Shown here: one piece after another, positions 22,973 through 34,809 of the stretch
Layout of the letters: every line of letters starts with the position of its first letter
Numbering within the stretch: the stretch's first letter is position 1
Origin: Pseudoduganella buxea
GTDB taxonomy: Bacteria; Pseudomonadota; Gammaproteobacteria; Burkholderiales; Burkholderiaceae_D
Assembly: GCF_009720835.1 (NCBI RefSeq)
Contig: NZ_WNKZ01000061.1
Coordinates: 1-39,334 of the forward strand
DNA length: 39,334 nucleotides
Reading direction: 5' to 3'
Position numbers and translations under genes: made by a program
Notes under the pieces: model-generated
Databases searched by the model: none
Seen by the model: only the letters and a program-made list of their open reading frames with translations
What the model was told of the DNA's origin: nothing

Positions 22973-23683
22973 TCAAATGGCGCGACGCACCATCAGTTCC
23001 TTGATCTTGCCGATCGCCTTGTTCGGGTTCAGGCCTTTCGGGCACACGTCCACGCAATTCATGATCGAGTGGCAGCGGAACAGGCGATACGGGTCTTCCA
23101 GGTTGTCCAGGCGGGCGCCGGTGGCTTCGTCGCGCGAGTCGGCGATGAAGCGGTAGGCTTGCAAGAGGCCGGCGGGGCCGACGAACTTGTCCGGATTCCA
23201 CCAGAACGACGGGCAAGACGTCGAGCAGCACGCGCACAGGATGCACTCGTACAGGCCGTCCAGTTCCTCGCGTTCGGCCGGCGACTGCAGGCGTTCCTTT
23301 TCAGGCGGGATCGAGTCGTTGATCAGGAACGGCTTGATCGAGTCGTACTGCTTGAAGAACTGCGTCATGTCGACGATCAGGTCGCGGATGACGGGCAGGC
23401 CCGGCAGCGGACGCAGCACGATCGGCTCGGACAGCTCGTTCAGGTTGGTGGTGCAGGCCAGGCCGTTCTTGCCGTTGATGTTCATCGCGTCCGAACCGCA
23501 CACGCCTTCGCGGCAGGAGCGGCGCAGCGCCAGCGAATCGTCGACGTCGGACTTGATGCGCTGCAGGGCGTCCAGCAGCATCTTGTCGGTGTCCTTCAGC
23601 TCGACCGTCAGGTCTTGCATGTACGGCTTGGCGTCCTTGTCCGGATCGTAGCGGTAAATCTTGAATTTGAGAGTGCGTGCCAT
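22973..23683 (-). CDS. sdhB: Succinate dehydrogenase iron-sulfur subunit
   Basis: 236 aa. It carries electrons from the SdhA flavin to ubiquinone through three clusters. The 2Fe-2S ligands are in SCREGVCGSDAMNINGKNGLACTTN (three Cys before the hinge plus one after). The 4Fe-4S ligands are in CILCACCSTSCPSFWW and the 3Fe-4S ligands in RCHSIMNCVDVCPKGLNP. The length and order are normal. It is at the cytoplasmic face of the inner membrane. The start ATG lies 17 nt after the sdhA stop with AAGGG upstream. Confidence 0.97.
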   Translation of the reverse strand: MARTLKFKIYRYDPDKDAKPYMQDLTVELKDTDKMLLDALQRIKSDVDDSLALRRSCREGVCGSDAMNINGKNGLACTTNLNELSEPIVLRPLPGLPVIRDLIVDMTQFFKQYDSIKPFLINDSIPPEKERLQSPAEREELDGLYECILCACCSTSCPSFWWNPDKFVGPAGLLQAYRFIADSRDEATGARLDNLEDPYRLFRCHSIMNCVDVCPKGLNPNKAIGKIKELMVRRAI

Positions 23684-23700
23684 GTTCGTGAGGCCCTTGC

Positions 23701-25479
<1,779 letters not shown>

Positions 25480-25482
25480 GAT

Positions 25483-25845
25483 TTACACACTCCAGAGAAT
25501 CTGCACCGACCAGACGGCGCAAGCCACCAGCCACATGGCCGAGGCGGTATGCAGGATAAAGCGAACGGCGATGTTCTTCACATAATCCTGGTAGATGCTG
25601 ACCACGCCCACCCAGGCGTGATAGAACAGGCCGATCAGGGTGGCAAGCGTAAACAGCTTGAACCACGTCTGGGCAAACAGGCCGGCCCAGCCTTCGTACG
25701 AGAAGTTATTGCCGGTCAGGAAAGACACCAGCAGCACGACGGTGTACACCACCATCACCACTGCCGTGGCGCGTTGCGCCAGGAATTCGCCCAGGCCGTA
25801 GCCGGCGCCCACGACGAGGCGCTTCGATCCGATATTGTTTTTCAT
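25483..25845 (-). CDS. sdhD: Succinate dehydrogenase membrane anchor SdhD
   Basis: 120 aa with three hydrophobic helices (about 26-46, 60-82, 95-117), the small cytochrome b556 anchor subunit. FLAQRATAVVM near the first helix and YHAWVGVVSIYQDYV in the second, with a His that can ligate heme b, match SdhD. It anchors SdhAB and helps form the quinone site. It lies 3 nt after sdhC and 3 nt before sdhA. Confidence 0.93.
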   Translation of the reverse strand: MKNNIGSKRLVVGAGYGLGEFLAQRATAVVMVVYTVVLLVSFLTGNNFSYEGWAGLFAQTWFKLFTLATLIGLFYHAWVGVVSIYQDYVKNIAVRFILHTASAMWLVACAVWSVQILWSV

Positions 25846-25848
25846 TGT

Positions 25849-26271
25849 TTAAAATACTCCGAACAGTTTCAGGGCGACGACGATGACCACGACCCACGTG
25901 ATCACCAGCACGACCACGGAACTCTGGCGGGCCGAATCCTTGTCCAGGCCGATGTGGGTATCCATTACCAGGTGACGGATACCGGCGCAGAAGTGGTGCA
26001 TATAACCCCAGACCAGCGCCAGGATGACCAGTTTCGCGACAGGATGCGACGCGATGCCCTGGAAGTGGGCAAAGGAGATTTCGGAACGGATGCTTTCCTG
26101 CAGCAGGTACAGAATGAACGGCAGCAGGAGAAACATCAGGAAGCCGCTGACCCGGTGCATGATCGACACGATGGCCGACAGCGGCTGGCGGTAATTGGCT
26201 AATTCCGTCACATGGATGTTTCGGAATTCCCGCCGCTGCTTGCGCGGTGCTTCCCTTACGGCTTCAGACAT
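25849..26271 (-). CDS. sdhC: Succinate dehydrogenase cytochrome b556 subunit SdhC
   Basis: 140 aa, three transmembrane helices. LANYRQPLSAIVSIMHRVSGFLMF carries the SdhC signature around Ser-x-x-His-Arg (quinone site), and WGYMHHFCAGIRHLVMDTHIG carries the heme-ligand His region. The N-terminal 28 residues are polar and basic. A strong AAGGGAGG ribosome site stands before the ATG. It is the first gene of the operon; its promoter must lie in the AT-rich 186 bp after gntR. Confidence 0.94.
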   Translation of the reverse strand: MSEAVREAPRKQRREFRNIHVTELANYRQPLSAIVSIMHRVSGFLMFLLLPFILYLLQESIRSEISFAHFQGIASHPVAKLVILALVWGYMHHFCAGIRHLVMDTHIGLDKDSARQSSVVVLVITWVVVIVVALKLFGVF

Positions 26272-26457
26272 GACAAACCTCCCTTATGCTTTTGCTATTT
26301 AATAAATGGCTACGTCGGATGCTGCGGTGCGATTTATCGTTCCTACAGTCCTGAGACCGCGATTTTCGCCTATTTCGCAGCATCGACCAATATCTATTGT
26401 TACATATAACGAAAATTATGTTGCGCCGCTCCATCCAACAACGGGTCATGCTAGCGG
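26272..26457 (-). promoter_or_regulatory. sdhC promoter region
   Basis: An AT-rich 186-bp gap after the gntR stop. On the minus strand TTGTTG (26441-26436) and CATAAT (26420-26415, 5/6) are 15 nt apart, a short spacing. TTGGTC with GAAAAT 17 nt on is a second weak candidate. No copy of the palindrome found upstream of gntR is present here. Confidence 0.4.
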
Positions 26458-27297
26458 CTAGTTCAGGTCGTTCTGATAATGGTGGCGCGTGGTCAGGTAA
26501 AGGCCGCGGCGCAGCTCGACCGGCTTGTCGCCGTAGGTAAACGACACCCGTTCGGCCGACAGCAGGGGCGTGCCCGGCTCGACCTGCAGCAGCACCGCCT
26601 CGTCCGGCCCGGCCACGACGGCGCGCACCTTCTCGTCGGCGCGGATCATGCGCGTGCCGAATTCGGACTCGAACAGGCCGTACATGGGCCCCTTGTATTC
26701 GGACAGGCGCTCGGCCGTCAGGCCCTTGAACAGCTGGCCCGGCAGCCATTGCTCCTCGATGATGGTGGGAATGCCGTCGAAGGACTGGACCCGCTTGATA
26801 TAGATGATGGCGTCACCGGATTTCAGTTCCAGCAGCCGCGCCACGTCGGCCGGGGCGCGCAGGCGCTTGACTTCCAGGAAGCGGCTTTCCGGGTAATGGG
26901 GCACACCCTCGTCCGGGCGCAGGCGCAGGAAGCGGATGTGCGCGCGCGCCTCGTGGTGGGTCGACACGAACGTGCCCTTGCCCTGGCGGCGCATGACCAG
27001 ATTGTCCGCCGCCAGCTCGTCGATCGCCTTGCGCACGGTGCCCTGGCTGACCTTGTAGCGGTTGGCCAGTTCCACTTCGCTGGGGATCATTTCGCCCGGC
27101 TTCCACTCGCCGGACTGCAGGCTCTGCGTGATCAGGGCCTTGATCTGCTGGTACAGCGGGGAGAAGGTCGGTGCGGGCGCGGCGGCATTTGCCGGGACGG
27201 CCGCCGTGCCCGCTGCCGGTGCCGCCGGCGCACTTGCAGTGCTGCCTGGGCTGGTCTGGTTGGGCGTGACGGGGTTCATAGACCACGATTTCACCAC
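26458..27297 (-). CDS. GntR-family (HutC-type) transcriptional regulator
   Basis: 279 aa. An Ala/Pro-rich N-terminal tail (1-45) precedes a winged helix-turn-helix (about 47-112, with IPSEVELANRYKVSQGTVRKAIDEL and QGKGTFV) and a UTRA ligand-binding domain (about 135-275, with VQSFDGIPTIIEEQWLPGQLF and LSAERVSFTYGDKPVELRRGLY). That makes it HutC subfamily. The start is placed at GTG 27297 because AAGGG lies just upstream of the two GTG codons; ATG 27279 has no ribosome site. It sits between sdhC and the divergent mdh, and a 20-bp palindrome lies 39 nt upstream. Control of TCA genes by a citrate-cycle acid is a reasonable inference; the ligand is unknown. Confidence 0.9.
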   Translation of the reverse strand: MVKSWSMNPVTPNQTSPGSTASAPAAPAAGTAAVPANAAAPAPTFSPLYQQIKALITQSLQSGEWKPGEMIPSEVELANRYKVSQGTVRKAIDELAADNLVMRRQGKGTFVSTHHEARAHIRFLRLRPDEGVPHYPESRFLEVKRLRAPADVARLLELKSGDAIIYIKRVQSFDGIPTIIEEQWLPGQLFKGLTAERLSEYKGPMYGLFESEFGTRMIRADEKVRAVVAGPDEAVLLQVEPGTPLLSAERVSFTYGDKPVELRRGLYLTTRHHYQNDLN

Positions 27298-27336
27298 AAA
27301 AGCCCTTGCCCGTCCAGTAATAAACCCTCTAAGTTA

Positions 27337-27356
27337 TATGTCTTATATAAGACATA
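27337..27356. promoter_or_regulatory. Perfect 20-bp palindrome, likely GntR operator
   Basis: TATGTCTTATATAAGACATA reads the same on both strands. It is 39 nt before the gntR start and ends 8 nt before the -35 of the mdh promoter, so a dimer bound here could act on both. Size and AT-rich centre suit a HutC-type dimer. No second copy was seen in the window. Confidence 0.6.
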
Positions 27357-27364
27357 AGATAGCA

Positions 27365-27393
27365 TTGACAGACCGTTGCATGAGGCCTACACT
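27365..27393 (+). promoter_or_regulatory. mdh promoter
   Basis: TTGACA (27365-27370) is a perfect -35. After 17 nt comes TACACT (27388-27393, 4/6). Transcription would start near 27400, about 280 nt before the mdh ATG. Confidence 0.65.
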
Positions 27394-27678
27394 CGCCGTC
27401 GATATTAGTCTTCGCCGCGCGCGCGTGGCGCACCGCACCGGCAACGGGCGGGACCGGCGGCCGGTAAATTCCTCCAAGCCAGGGGCATCACGGGAGGGCT
27501 AATTTGGTATCATTGCAGTTTTGGTGCGGCGGTTTTACGCCCAGGTACCGAATGCGTTGGAAAGAATGCATTAAACGAAAGCGTCAACGAATGCGTCAGG
27601 AATCAGCAGTGCCCGCTGCCCCGCCGCACGCTGCCACGCAGGTCAGCTTCATTTTTTATTCCACTTTGGAGATTCATC

Positions 27679-28668
27679 ATGGCTAAAACCCCAATGCGTG
27701 TTGCCGTCACCGGCGCCGCCGGCCAGATCGGCTATTCCCTGCTGTTCCGCATCGCCAACGGCGACATGCTCGGCAAGGACCAGCCAGTCATTCTGCAACT
27801 GCTTGAAATCGCTGACGAAAAAGCGCAAAAAGCGCTCAAGGGCGTCATGATGGAAATCGACGACTGCGCCTTCCCGCTGCTGGCCGGCATGACCGCCCAC
27901 AGCGACCCGCTGACGGCCTTCAAGGATGCCGACGTGGCCCTGCTGGTCGGCGCCCGTCCACGCGGCCCTGGCATGGAACGCAAGGACCTGCTGGAAGCGA
28001 ACGCGCAGATCTTCACGGTGCAGGGCAAGGCGCTGGACGCCGTCGCTTCGCGCAACGTCAAGGTGCTGGTGGTCGGCAACCCGGCCAACACCAACGCCTA
28101 CATCGCCATGAAATCGGCACCGTCGCTGCCGGCCAAGAACTTCACCGCCATGCTGCGCCTGGACCACAACCGTGCCCTGTCGCAGGTTGCCGCCAAGACC
28201 GGCAAGGCCGTCAAGGACATCGAAAAGCTGACCGTGTGGGGCAACCACTCGCCGACGATGTACGCCGACTACCGCTTCGCCACCGTCGACGGCCAGTCCG
28301 TCAAGGACCTGATCAACGACCAGGAATGGAACGCCAACGTGTTCCTGCCGACCGTCGGCAAGCGCGGCGCCGCCATCATCGAGGCACGCGGCCTGTCGTC
28401 GGCAGCGTCGGCTGCGAACGCGGCCATCGACCACGTGCGCGACTGGGTGCTGGGCACCAACGGCAAGTGGACCACGATGGGTGTTCCTTCGGACGGTTCC
28501 TACGGCATTCCTGAAGGCACCATGTTCGGCTTCCCCGTCACGACGGAAAACGGCGAGTACACGATCGTCCAGGGCCTGGAAATCGATGCATTCTCGCAAG
28601 AGCGCATCGACCTGACCCTGAAGGAACTGACGGAAGAGCGCGAAGGCGTCAAGCACCTGCTGCCGTAA
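27679..28668 (+). CDS. mdh: Malate dehydrogenase
   Basis: 329 aa, NAD-dependent oxidation of malate to oxaloacetate. The dinucleotide fold is RVAVTGAAGQIGYSLLFRIA; LVGARPRGPGMERKDLL carries the mobile-loop arginines, VVGNPANTNAYIA the substrate contact, and TVWGNHSPTMYADY the catalytic His. The length and motifs fit the cytosolic-type bacterial MDH. GGAG is 8 nt before the ATG. It is the first plus-strand gene of the TCA block, divergent from gntR. Confidence 0.96.
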   Translation: MAKTPMRVAVTGAAGQIGYSLLFRIANGDMLGKDQPVILQLLEIADEKAQKALKGVMMEIDDCAFPLLAGMTAHSDPLTAFKDADVALLVGARPRGPGMERKDLLEANAQIFTVQGKALDAVASRNVKVLVVGNPANTNAYIAMKSAPSLPAKNFTAMLRLDHNRALSQVAAKTGKAVKDIEKLTVWGNHSPTMYADYRFATVDGQSVKDLINDQEWNANVFLPTVGKRGAAIIEARGLSSAASAANAAIDHVRDWVLGTNGKWTTMGVPSDGSYGIPEGTMFGFPVTTENGEYTIVQGLEIDAFSQERIDLTLKELTEEREGVKHLLP

Positions 28669-28702
28669 GCCGTCCCAGGCGTGAAGTCTTGCGCCACGAC
28701 AT

Positions 28703-28732
28703 CCGCCGCGCTGCCCCCGGGCCGCGCGGCGG
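28703..28732 (+). other. Hairpin between mdh and the CitE-like gene
   Basis: An 8-bp stem CCGCCGCG / CGCGGCGG with a 14-nt loop is followed by TCTCTTCTTC, which is T-rich but not a T-run. It may cause partial termination after mdh and lower expression of the downstream genes. Confidence 0.35.
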
Positions 28733-28776
28733 TCTCTTCTTCAAGCCAGGCAATACCCAAGACAAGCAACGCAACG

Positions 28777-29778
28777 ATGCACCCATCCGAGGTTTTATTC
28801 CAGGGCGAACGCCAGCCACTGCTTCTGCCAGCCTGCGATCACTACGCCGGCTCGGAGAAGCTGATGCGCAAATCGATGGCCCTGCAACAAGAGCTTGGCC
28901 CCGTGTTCGACATCACGTTCGACTGCGAGGACGGCGCCGCCGCCGGCAGCGAGGAAGCCCATGCGCGCCTCGTGGCCGAGCTGCTGAACGACGCCGGCAA
29001 CAAACACAAGCGTATCGGCGCCCGCGTGCACGACGTCGCCAGCCCGCACTTCGCGCGCGATATCGAGATCATCGTCGGCACGGCCGCCCACAACGTCGCC
29101 TACATCGTGCTGCCCAAGCCGGACAGCGTACAGGACGTGATGCGCGCCATCGAGACCATCAATACCCACGCCCACAAGGCCGGCCGCCAGAACCTGCCCG
29201 TGCACGTGCTGATCGAAACGCACGGCGCCCTGCGCGGCGTGTTCGCCATCGCCGCCCTGCCCCAGGTCGAATGCCTGTCCTTCGGCATCATGGATTTCGT
29301 CTCCAGCCACTATGGCGCCATTCCCGCCAACGCCATGCGCACGCCGAACCAGTTCAGCAACCCGCTTGTGGTGCGCGCCAAGCTGGAAATCGCGGCGGCC
29401 TGCCATGCCTATGGCAAGGTGCCGTCGCATAACGTGACGACCGAGATCAAGGATTCGGCCGTGGTGGCCACGGATGCCCAGCGCGCCGCCGCCGAATTCG
29501 GCTTCACGCGCATGTGGAGCATCCACCCCAGCCAGATCAAGCCCATCGTCAAGGCCTTCACGCCGCGCCTGTCCGAAATGAACGAGGCCGCGGCCATCCT
29601 GCACGAGGCCGCGAAAGTCCAATGGGGTCCCATCAACCAGCACGGCCGCTTGCACGACCGCGCCAGCTACCGCTACTATTGGACGGTATTGCAGCGCGCC
29701 CGGCTGGCCGGCCTGCCGCTGCCGGAATCGGCCGCCGCGCTGCTGGACCCGAAACCCACCGCTACGGATACCAAGTAA
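28777..29778 (+). CDS. CitE-like HpcH/HpaI-family CoA-ester lyase
   Basis: 333 aa from the ATG at 28777 (MHPSEVLFQGERQPLLLPAC). The TIM-barrel family includes citrate lyase beta, malyl-CoA and citramalyl-CoA lyases, which cleave or form C-C bonds beside a CoA thioester using a divalent metal. VFDITFDCEDGAA, the metal Glu147 in LIETHGALRG, FGIMDFVSSHYG with Asp173, and the C-terminal WSIHPSQIKPI are the family blocks. No citC, citD or citF is present, so it is not a citrate lyase subunit. Its place between mdh and acnA suggests a malyl-, citramalyl- or related CoA substrate; which one is unknown. Open frame reaches back to a GTG at 28681, judged too far upstream. It overlaps the next gene by 1 nt (TAATG). 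Confidence 0.85.
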   Translation: MHPSEVLFQGERQPLLLPACDHYAGSEKLMRKSMALQQELGPVFDITFDCEDGAAAGSEEAHARLVAELLNDAGNKHKRIGARVHDVASPHFARDIEIIVGTAAHNVAYIVLPKPDSVQDVMRAIETINTHAHKAGRQNLPVHVLIETHGALRGVFAIAALPQVECLSFGIMDFVSSHYGAIPANAMRTPNQFSNPLVVRAKLEIAAACHAYGKVPSHNVTTEIKDSAVVATDAQRAAAEFGFTRMWSIHPSQIKPIVKAFTPRLSEMNEAAAILHEAAKVQWGPINQHGRLHDRASYRYYWTVLQRARLAGLPLPESAAALLDPKPTATDTK

Positions 29779-30353
29779 TGTCCATCTCCCGACTGATTGC
29801 CGCCGCCCTGGCCCTGGCCCTGGCGAGCGCCGCCCCTGCCGCGCTCGCGGCCGACCCCGTCAAGAAGACGGAGACCAAGAAAGCCGCCGCCAAGCCGAAG
29901 GCCAAGGCCAGCAAGGCCAAGGCCGCCAAAGCCGCCCCCGCGCCGAAGGAAGCCGACCCGGAAGCGGACGAACCCGACGTGCTGGGCTCGAACGTGACGG
30001 ACTTCAACTGCGAACTGGGCAACAAGGTCACCCTGTACCAGAACACCGAGGACGAAAGCCATATCGCGCTGCGCTGGAAGAAGCGCCTGCACCGCCTGAC
30101 GCGGGTGGCCACGACAACCGGTGCGCAGCGCTTCGAGAACAAGACCTATGGCCTGATCTGGATCGGCATTCCCGCCAAGGGCATGCTGCTCGATTCGAAG
30201 CTGAACCGCCAGCTGGCCAACGAATGCCGCAACGACGAGCAGCTGAAACCGGCCATCGTGCCGGCGGCGCAGCCCGACGCACAACCGGCGCCACCGCCGG
30301 CCGCGCCGGGCAATACGCAGGCTGCCGCGCCGGCCCCGGCGCCACAGGGCTGA
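29778..30353 (+). CDS. Secreted protein with MliC-like lysozyme-inhibitor domain
   Basis: 191 aa. Residues 1-25 are a Sec signal peptide ending ALA-AD. Residues 28-60 are a Lys/Ala/Pro-rich linker. Residues 74-150 resemble MliC (C-type lysozyme inhibitor): FNCELGNKVTLYQN, an ATTTGAQRFENKTYGLIWIG stretch, PAKGMLL, and Cys78 with Cys150 framing the domain as a likely disulfide. The tail is Ala/Pro/Gln-rich. There is no lipobox Cys, so it is periplasmic or secreted rather than a lipoprotein. Its ATG overlaps the CitE-like stop codon, so it is translationally coupled to a metabolic gene. The MliC assignment rests on pattern only. Confidence 0.65.
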   Translation: MSISRLIAAALALALASAAPAALAADPVKKTETKKAAAKPKAKASKAKAAKAAPAPKEADPEADEPDVLGSNVTDFNCELGNKVTLYQNTEDESHIALRWKKRLHRLTRVATTTGAQRFENKTYGLIWIGIPAKGMLLDSKLNRQLANECRNDEQLKPAIVPAAQPDAQPAPPPAAPGNTQAAAPAPAPQG

Positions 30354-30409
30354 ACGGCGTCTTGCAATCGTCCTGCAATAATTTAGCACTATCGTAGTTT
30401 CAAAATGAC

Positions 30410-30440
30410 GGCACTCCCGCGGCGACGGTCCGGGAGTGCC
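30410..30440 (+). promoter_or_regulatory. Hairpin in the acnA upstream region
   Basis: GGCACTCCCG (30410-30419) and CGGGAGTGCC (30431-30440) form a 10-bp stem with an 11-nt loop, ending 26 nt before the acnA ATG. There is no T-run. It could be a leader hairpin acting on acnA translation, or a dyad operator. The AT-rich stretch 30360-30405 just before it is the likely promoter. Confidence 0.45.
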
Positions 30441-30466
30441 GAAGATACCCACCTGAAGGAGAGGTT

Positions 30467-33175
<2,709 letters not shown>

Positions 33176-33193
33176 GCGTCCCCTGCTCCGCCC

Positions 33194-33220
33194 AAAACGC
33201 CGGCTTCGCCGGCGTTTTTT
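33194..33220 (+). terminator. Intrinsic terminator of acnA
   Basis: AAAACGCCGGC, a TTC loop and GCCGGCGTTTTTT form a stem of about 11 bp with a T-run. It starts 18 nt after the acnA stop. The A/T symmetry makes it potentially bidirectional. Confidence 0.92.
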
Positions 33221-33221
33221 A

Positions 33222-33325
33222 TTGCCCGAAAAATGGGGACAGACCCCATTTTTCAGGCAATATTTCTCAGGGAAATGGGCCGGCGAGGCGGGAGCAGAAC
33301 GCATTTTTCAAGCAACATCTCACGC
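33222..33325. repeat. GGGGACAGACCCC inverted-repeat element with an imperfect second copy
   Basis: GAAAAATGGGG (33228-33238) pairs with CCCCATTTTTC (33244-33254) around ACAGA; flanking TTGCC/GGCAA extends the stem with one mismatch. CATTTTTCAGGCAATATTTCTCA (from 33247) is then echoed by CATTTTTCAAGCAACATCTCACG-like sequence from 33302. GGGGACAGACCCC-type intergenic repeats are, from memory, frequent in Massilia-like genomes. Confidence 0.55.
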
Positions 33326-33412
33326 GACCGTTCCCCTGCGGGCACAGACGCCGTGCGAATCAACTACAATACGGTTGATAAGTTTTTTACACTGACCGAG
33401 ATTCCTAGCGCC

Positions 33413-34678
33413 ATGCGTCGCCCATCCAAAGATTCATCTGCCAAATTGTCCGCCGACAGCCAGCGCCTTTCCACACTTGCCCAGGCCGTCGGCCAGGCAG
33501 CCAGCCGCCTCGAGGAGCGCAGCTGGGAACGTGCGCTCGATACCCAGCTGCACAAACTGTTGAAGACGGGTCACCAGGACACCGTCGACGCCGCCCTGAA
33601 CAGCCTGTTCTCCGTCGACCTGAACGGGTACGACGTGCTGATGGACAGCGTGGAAGCGGTCAGCGAATCGGCCACCATCACCGTCGAGACGGACGGCGAT
33701 GCCGTCCAGTACGACGTGCTGCTGGTGGCCGCGCCGATCCTGGCCTGGACCCGCTACAACATCGCGTCCGGCCCGATTCCCGCCGATGTCCTGAACACCC
33801 TGTCGGCCCACTTCTCGGCCCACCTGCTGGCCGACGGCACGAAGCTGGCGATGGCATCGAACCTGTTCTCGATCGACCAGCTGCCGCGCACCCATGCCGA
33901 GACCTACGCCAAGATGAACAAGCTGGCGCAGGCCGCCATCAAGGGCGTGGCCGTCAAGTCGGACGTGAAGCCGCCCGAGACCGCGCCGTTCCTGGCCGAT
34001 ACCCGCTACCTGATGGCGGCCGTCGTGACGCCCCATGGCGGGCCCCTGTTCCGTTGGCAGATGGCCGGTGCGCACCTGCACCAGGCCGACGAGCGCCGCA
34101 CGGCGCTGGAAGCATGGCGCACCCAGGCCGAGCCCACCGTGGCGCGCCTGCTGCCCGGCTGCGGCATCGAGCTGCTGCTGCCGGAAGCGTATTACATGGC
34201 CTGCCGCGAAGCGGACAAGCTGATCCGCCCCGTGTCGATCCGCGCCGCTGTCCACTACCTGACGCACACCTTGGCCTGCGAGCCGGCCGAGCTGCGCGCC
34301 GTCATCGCCGGCTTCGGCGAGGAAGCGGCCGACGGCCAGATCGACGAGTACCGCGTGGCCTTCACGCGCCGCGCCGATGCGGACGTCATCTACGGTGTCG
34401 TGTGGCCCCTGTACGGCCAGGAAGACGAGGAAGGCACGCCGCCCGAAGGGCCGCTGGCCGGTGGCCTGGCCAACCTGCTGCAGCCGCGCACGCCCGTCGA
34501 GGAAATCGTCGAGCACCTGAATGCAGCCGGCGTCTCCGTCATCAAGAAGCTGGGGGAGCGCTACGTGGCCGAGTACTGCGACGACTGCGGCGCGCCCCTG
34601 TTTGCCGACCCGTCGGGCGAACTGGTCCATGCGGAAATGCCGGAGGATGCCCCCGCCGGCACCGAGCACTTCCACTGA
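33413..34678 (+). CDS. DUF2863 family protein
   Basis: 421 aa from the ATG at 33413 (MRRPSKDSSAKLSADSQRL). The sequence matches what I know as DUF2863, a family of unknown function found mainly in betaproteobacteria. The protein is soluble, with no signal or membrane segment. RLEERSWERALDTQLHKLL is an N-terminal helix, the middle is alpha/beta, and the C-terminus has a CxxC pair in YCDDCGAPLF, which could bind a metal. Open frame extends back to 33233, but that part covers the repeat element and the likely promoter (TACAAT at 33365-33370). It is flanked by terminators on both sides, so it is monocistronic. Confidence 0.8.
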   Translation: MRRPSKDSSAKLSADSQRLSTLAQAVGQAASRLEERSWERALDTQLHKLLKTGHQDTVDAALNSLFSVDLNGYDVLMDSVEAVSESATITVETDGDAVQYDVLLVAAPILAWTRYNIASGPIPADVLNTLSAHFSAHLLADGTKLAMASNLFSIDQLPRTHAETYAKMNKLAQAAIKGVAVKSDVKPPETAPFLADTRYLMAAVVTPHGGPLFRWQMAGAHLHQADERRTALEAWRTQAEPTVARLLPGCGIELLLPEAYYMACREADKLIRPVSIRAAVHYLTHTLACEPAELRAVIAGFGEEAADGQIDEYRVAFTRRADADVIYGVVWPLYGQEDEEGTPPEGPLAGGLANLLQPRTPVEEIVEHLNAAGVSVIKKLGERYVAEYCDDCGAPLFADPSGELVHAEMPEDAPAGTEHFH

Positions 34679-34694
34679 TCCGTTCGATCCAATG

Positions 34695-34722
34695 AAAAAC
34701 CTCGCCGTGGCGAGGTTTTTTT
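34695..34722 (+). terminator. Intrinsic terminator of the DUF2863 gene
   Basis: AAAAACCTCGC, a CGTG loop and GCGAGG followed by TTTTTTT. It starts 17 nt after the stop codon. Confidence 0.9.
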
Positions 34723-34773
34723 ATTCCAGCGCCGGCGTCGAAGCCGGGCCGATGCTGACAATCCGGTGCGCGA

Positions 34774-34809
34774 CTCAGTGCGTCACCCAGTGCGTCGCTC
34801 AGTGCGTCA
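34774..34809. repeat. Three 12-bp tandem repeats
   Basis: CTCAGTGCGTCA, CCCAGTGCGTCG and CTCAGTGCGTCA follow each other without gaps. They overlap the last codons and stop of the minus-strand secreted-protein gene (stop at 34799-34801). Confidence 0.7.

Larger units (their letters stand above)
27298..27678. other. gntR-mdh intergenic region with long mdh leader
   Basis: 381 bp without a gene. From left to right it holds the gntR ribosome site, the 20-bp palindrome, the mdh promoter and about 280 bp of apparent mdh leader. The leader has no protein-coding look. A further extended -10 (TGGTATCAT, 27506-27513... core TATCAT 27508-27513) could start a shorter transcript. No known riboswitch was recognised. 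Confidence 0.45.
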
